Source: Paenibacillus sp. N3.4
GTDB lineage: Bacteria; Bacillota; Bacilli; Paenibacillales; NBRC-103111
Direction: 5' to 3'
Length of the DNA: 64,000 bases
Assembly: GCF_008017805.1 (NCBI RefSeq)
Contig: NZ_VRTT01000018.1
Coordinates: forward strand, 1-64,000
Shown: positions 63,453 through 64,000 of the stretch, one piece after another
Layout: each line of letters opens with the position of its first letter
How positions within the stretch are numbered: the first letter of the stretch is position 1
Made by a program: the position numbers and the translations under genes
The notes under the pieces: model-generated
Database searches by the model: none
What the model saw: the letters and a program-made list of their open reading frames with translations, nothing else
What the model was told of the DNA's origin: nothing

Positions 63453-64000
63453 GCATCCGGCCCCTCGAATTTATAGCCTACGCCCCAGACGGTGCGAATG
63501 CTCCAGTCTACCTTTCTTTCGGTCCAAGCAGACAGCTTTTGTCTTAACCTCTTAATGTACAAATCAACGACACGGTCTTCACCCTCGAAATCCCATCCCC
63601 ATATCTTGGAAATCAAATCTTCCCGAGTGAATACCTGATTCGGATTGCGCACGAAAAACAGCAGCAGCTCGTACTCTTTTTTAGGTAAAGCAACTAACTG
63701 CCTTTCGACCGTTACATCATGTGACAAGACATCGATCCGTAAGCTGCCCACCTCATAAATATGAGCTGGCGTTCCAGCTTTTGTGCGAAGCAACGTGCGA
63801 CGCAAAATAGTTGTCACACGGGCAACTAATTCATTAGGGTCAAAAGGCTTCACTAAATAGTCGTCTGCTCCCATCTGCAGGCCTTCAATCCGTTCATCGA
63901 CATCTCCGCGCGCCGTCAACATCATGATGGGCACATCGCTCTTGGCGCGAATCATCTGGCATACGGACCAACCCTCCCGCTTCGGCAGCATAATATCTAA
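63446..64000 (-). CDS. OmpR/PhoB-family response regulator, partial (N terminus beyond the window)
   Basis: The visible part begins LDIMLPKREGW, where the first Asp is the likely phosphorylation site of the receiver domain. It continues with MMLTARGD and DDYLVKPFDPNELVAR. A C-terminal winged helix follows (KKEYELLLFFVRNPNQVFTREDLISKIWGWDFEGEDRVVDLYIKRLRQKL). It reads out of the right end of the window, so about 50 residues are missing. It is co-transcribed with the histidine kinase, and the gene order regulator, kinase, secreted repeat protein suggests one functional unit. Confidence 0.93.
   Translation of the reverse strand, partial: LDIMLPKREGWSVCQMIRAKSDVPIMMLTARGDVDERIEGLQMGADDYLVKPFDPNELVARVTTILRRTLLRTKAGTPAHIYEVGSLRIDVLSHDVTVERQLVALPKKEYELLLFFVRNPNQVFTREDLISKIWGWDFEGEDRVVDLYIKRLRQKLSAWTERKVDWSIRTVWGVGYKFEGPDAC

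Overview
The window looks like a chromosomal segment of a Paenibacillus-type Firmicute. The evidence is moderate GC content, strong AGGAGG-type ribosome binding sites, Bacillales gene families (NupNOPQ-like, BmrCD-like, YodB-like, YesMN-like) and an S-layer-homology protein. Most genes are on the minus strand. No rRNA, tRNA or CRISPR array was seen.

Layout. 1-860: the first codons of an IS200/IS605-type tnpB leaving the window, its hairpin-bearing end, and a 112-bp-spaced repeat pair. 868-4189: an operon of two GNAT acetyltransferases, a nitrilase-family hydrolase and a YhdH-type oxidoreductase. 4427-9253: the Leloir galactose operon galK-galE-galT with a divergent AraC regulator. 9307-14105: a NupNOPQ-like nucleoside ABC importer. 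14367-16073: a GGDEF/EAL protein preceded by a terminator and a cyclic-di-GMP-I riboswitch. 16170-22136: ilvA, an SLH-domain cell-wall protein, rluF, an NAD(P)-binding protein and a small membrane protein. 22269-26486: a BmrCD-like heterodimeric exporter behind a short leader ORF and attenuator hairpins. 26596-29723: a BlaI/M56 regulatory pair with two matching operators, a 5'-truncated DUF2231 gene, and a pirin. 29807-34660: an HtrA-type protease, a Fur-box-preceded siderophore-binding lipoprotein, and a ZTP riboswitch in front of folD. 34886-46661: a flavin- and sulfur-type accessory cluster. 46846-56720: a carbohydrate locus with an ABC importer, a YesMN-like two-component system, a GHL6-type glycosidase and a sugar isomerase. 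56900-64000: DUF72, Rrf2 and azoreductase genes, a winged-helix protein, a secreted repeat protein and an OmpR-type two-component system cut by the window end.

The most distinctive region is 34886-46661. One operon (42603 to 35616) encodes a SsuD-like luciferase-family monooxygenase, two HpaB-like flavin monooxygenases and a polar-amino-acid-type ABC importer. A second operon (46021 to 42897) encodes an FAD flavoprotein, a 2[4Fe-4S] ferredoxin and an acyl-CoA-dehydrogenase-like protein, with a divergent YodB-like HxlR regulator. Both operons start with a strong promoter followed by the same roughly 45-nt conserved leader and an intrinsic terminator. This suggests shared attenuation control of uptake and oxidative breakdown of an organosulfur or related compound; the substrate is not identifiable from sequence.

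Quality caution. Six genes are interrupted by seven apparent single-base deletions: galT, nupQ, nupO, the siderophore-binding lipoprotein (two), and two histidine kinases. Each lies in a run of identical bases, and adding one base restores a normal family sequence. Homopolymer undercalls in the assembly explain this better than independent pseudogenization, so these genes are described at full length.
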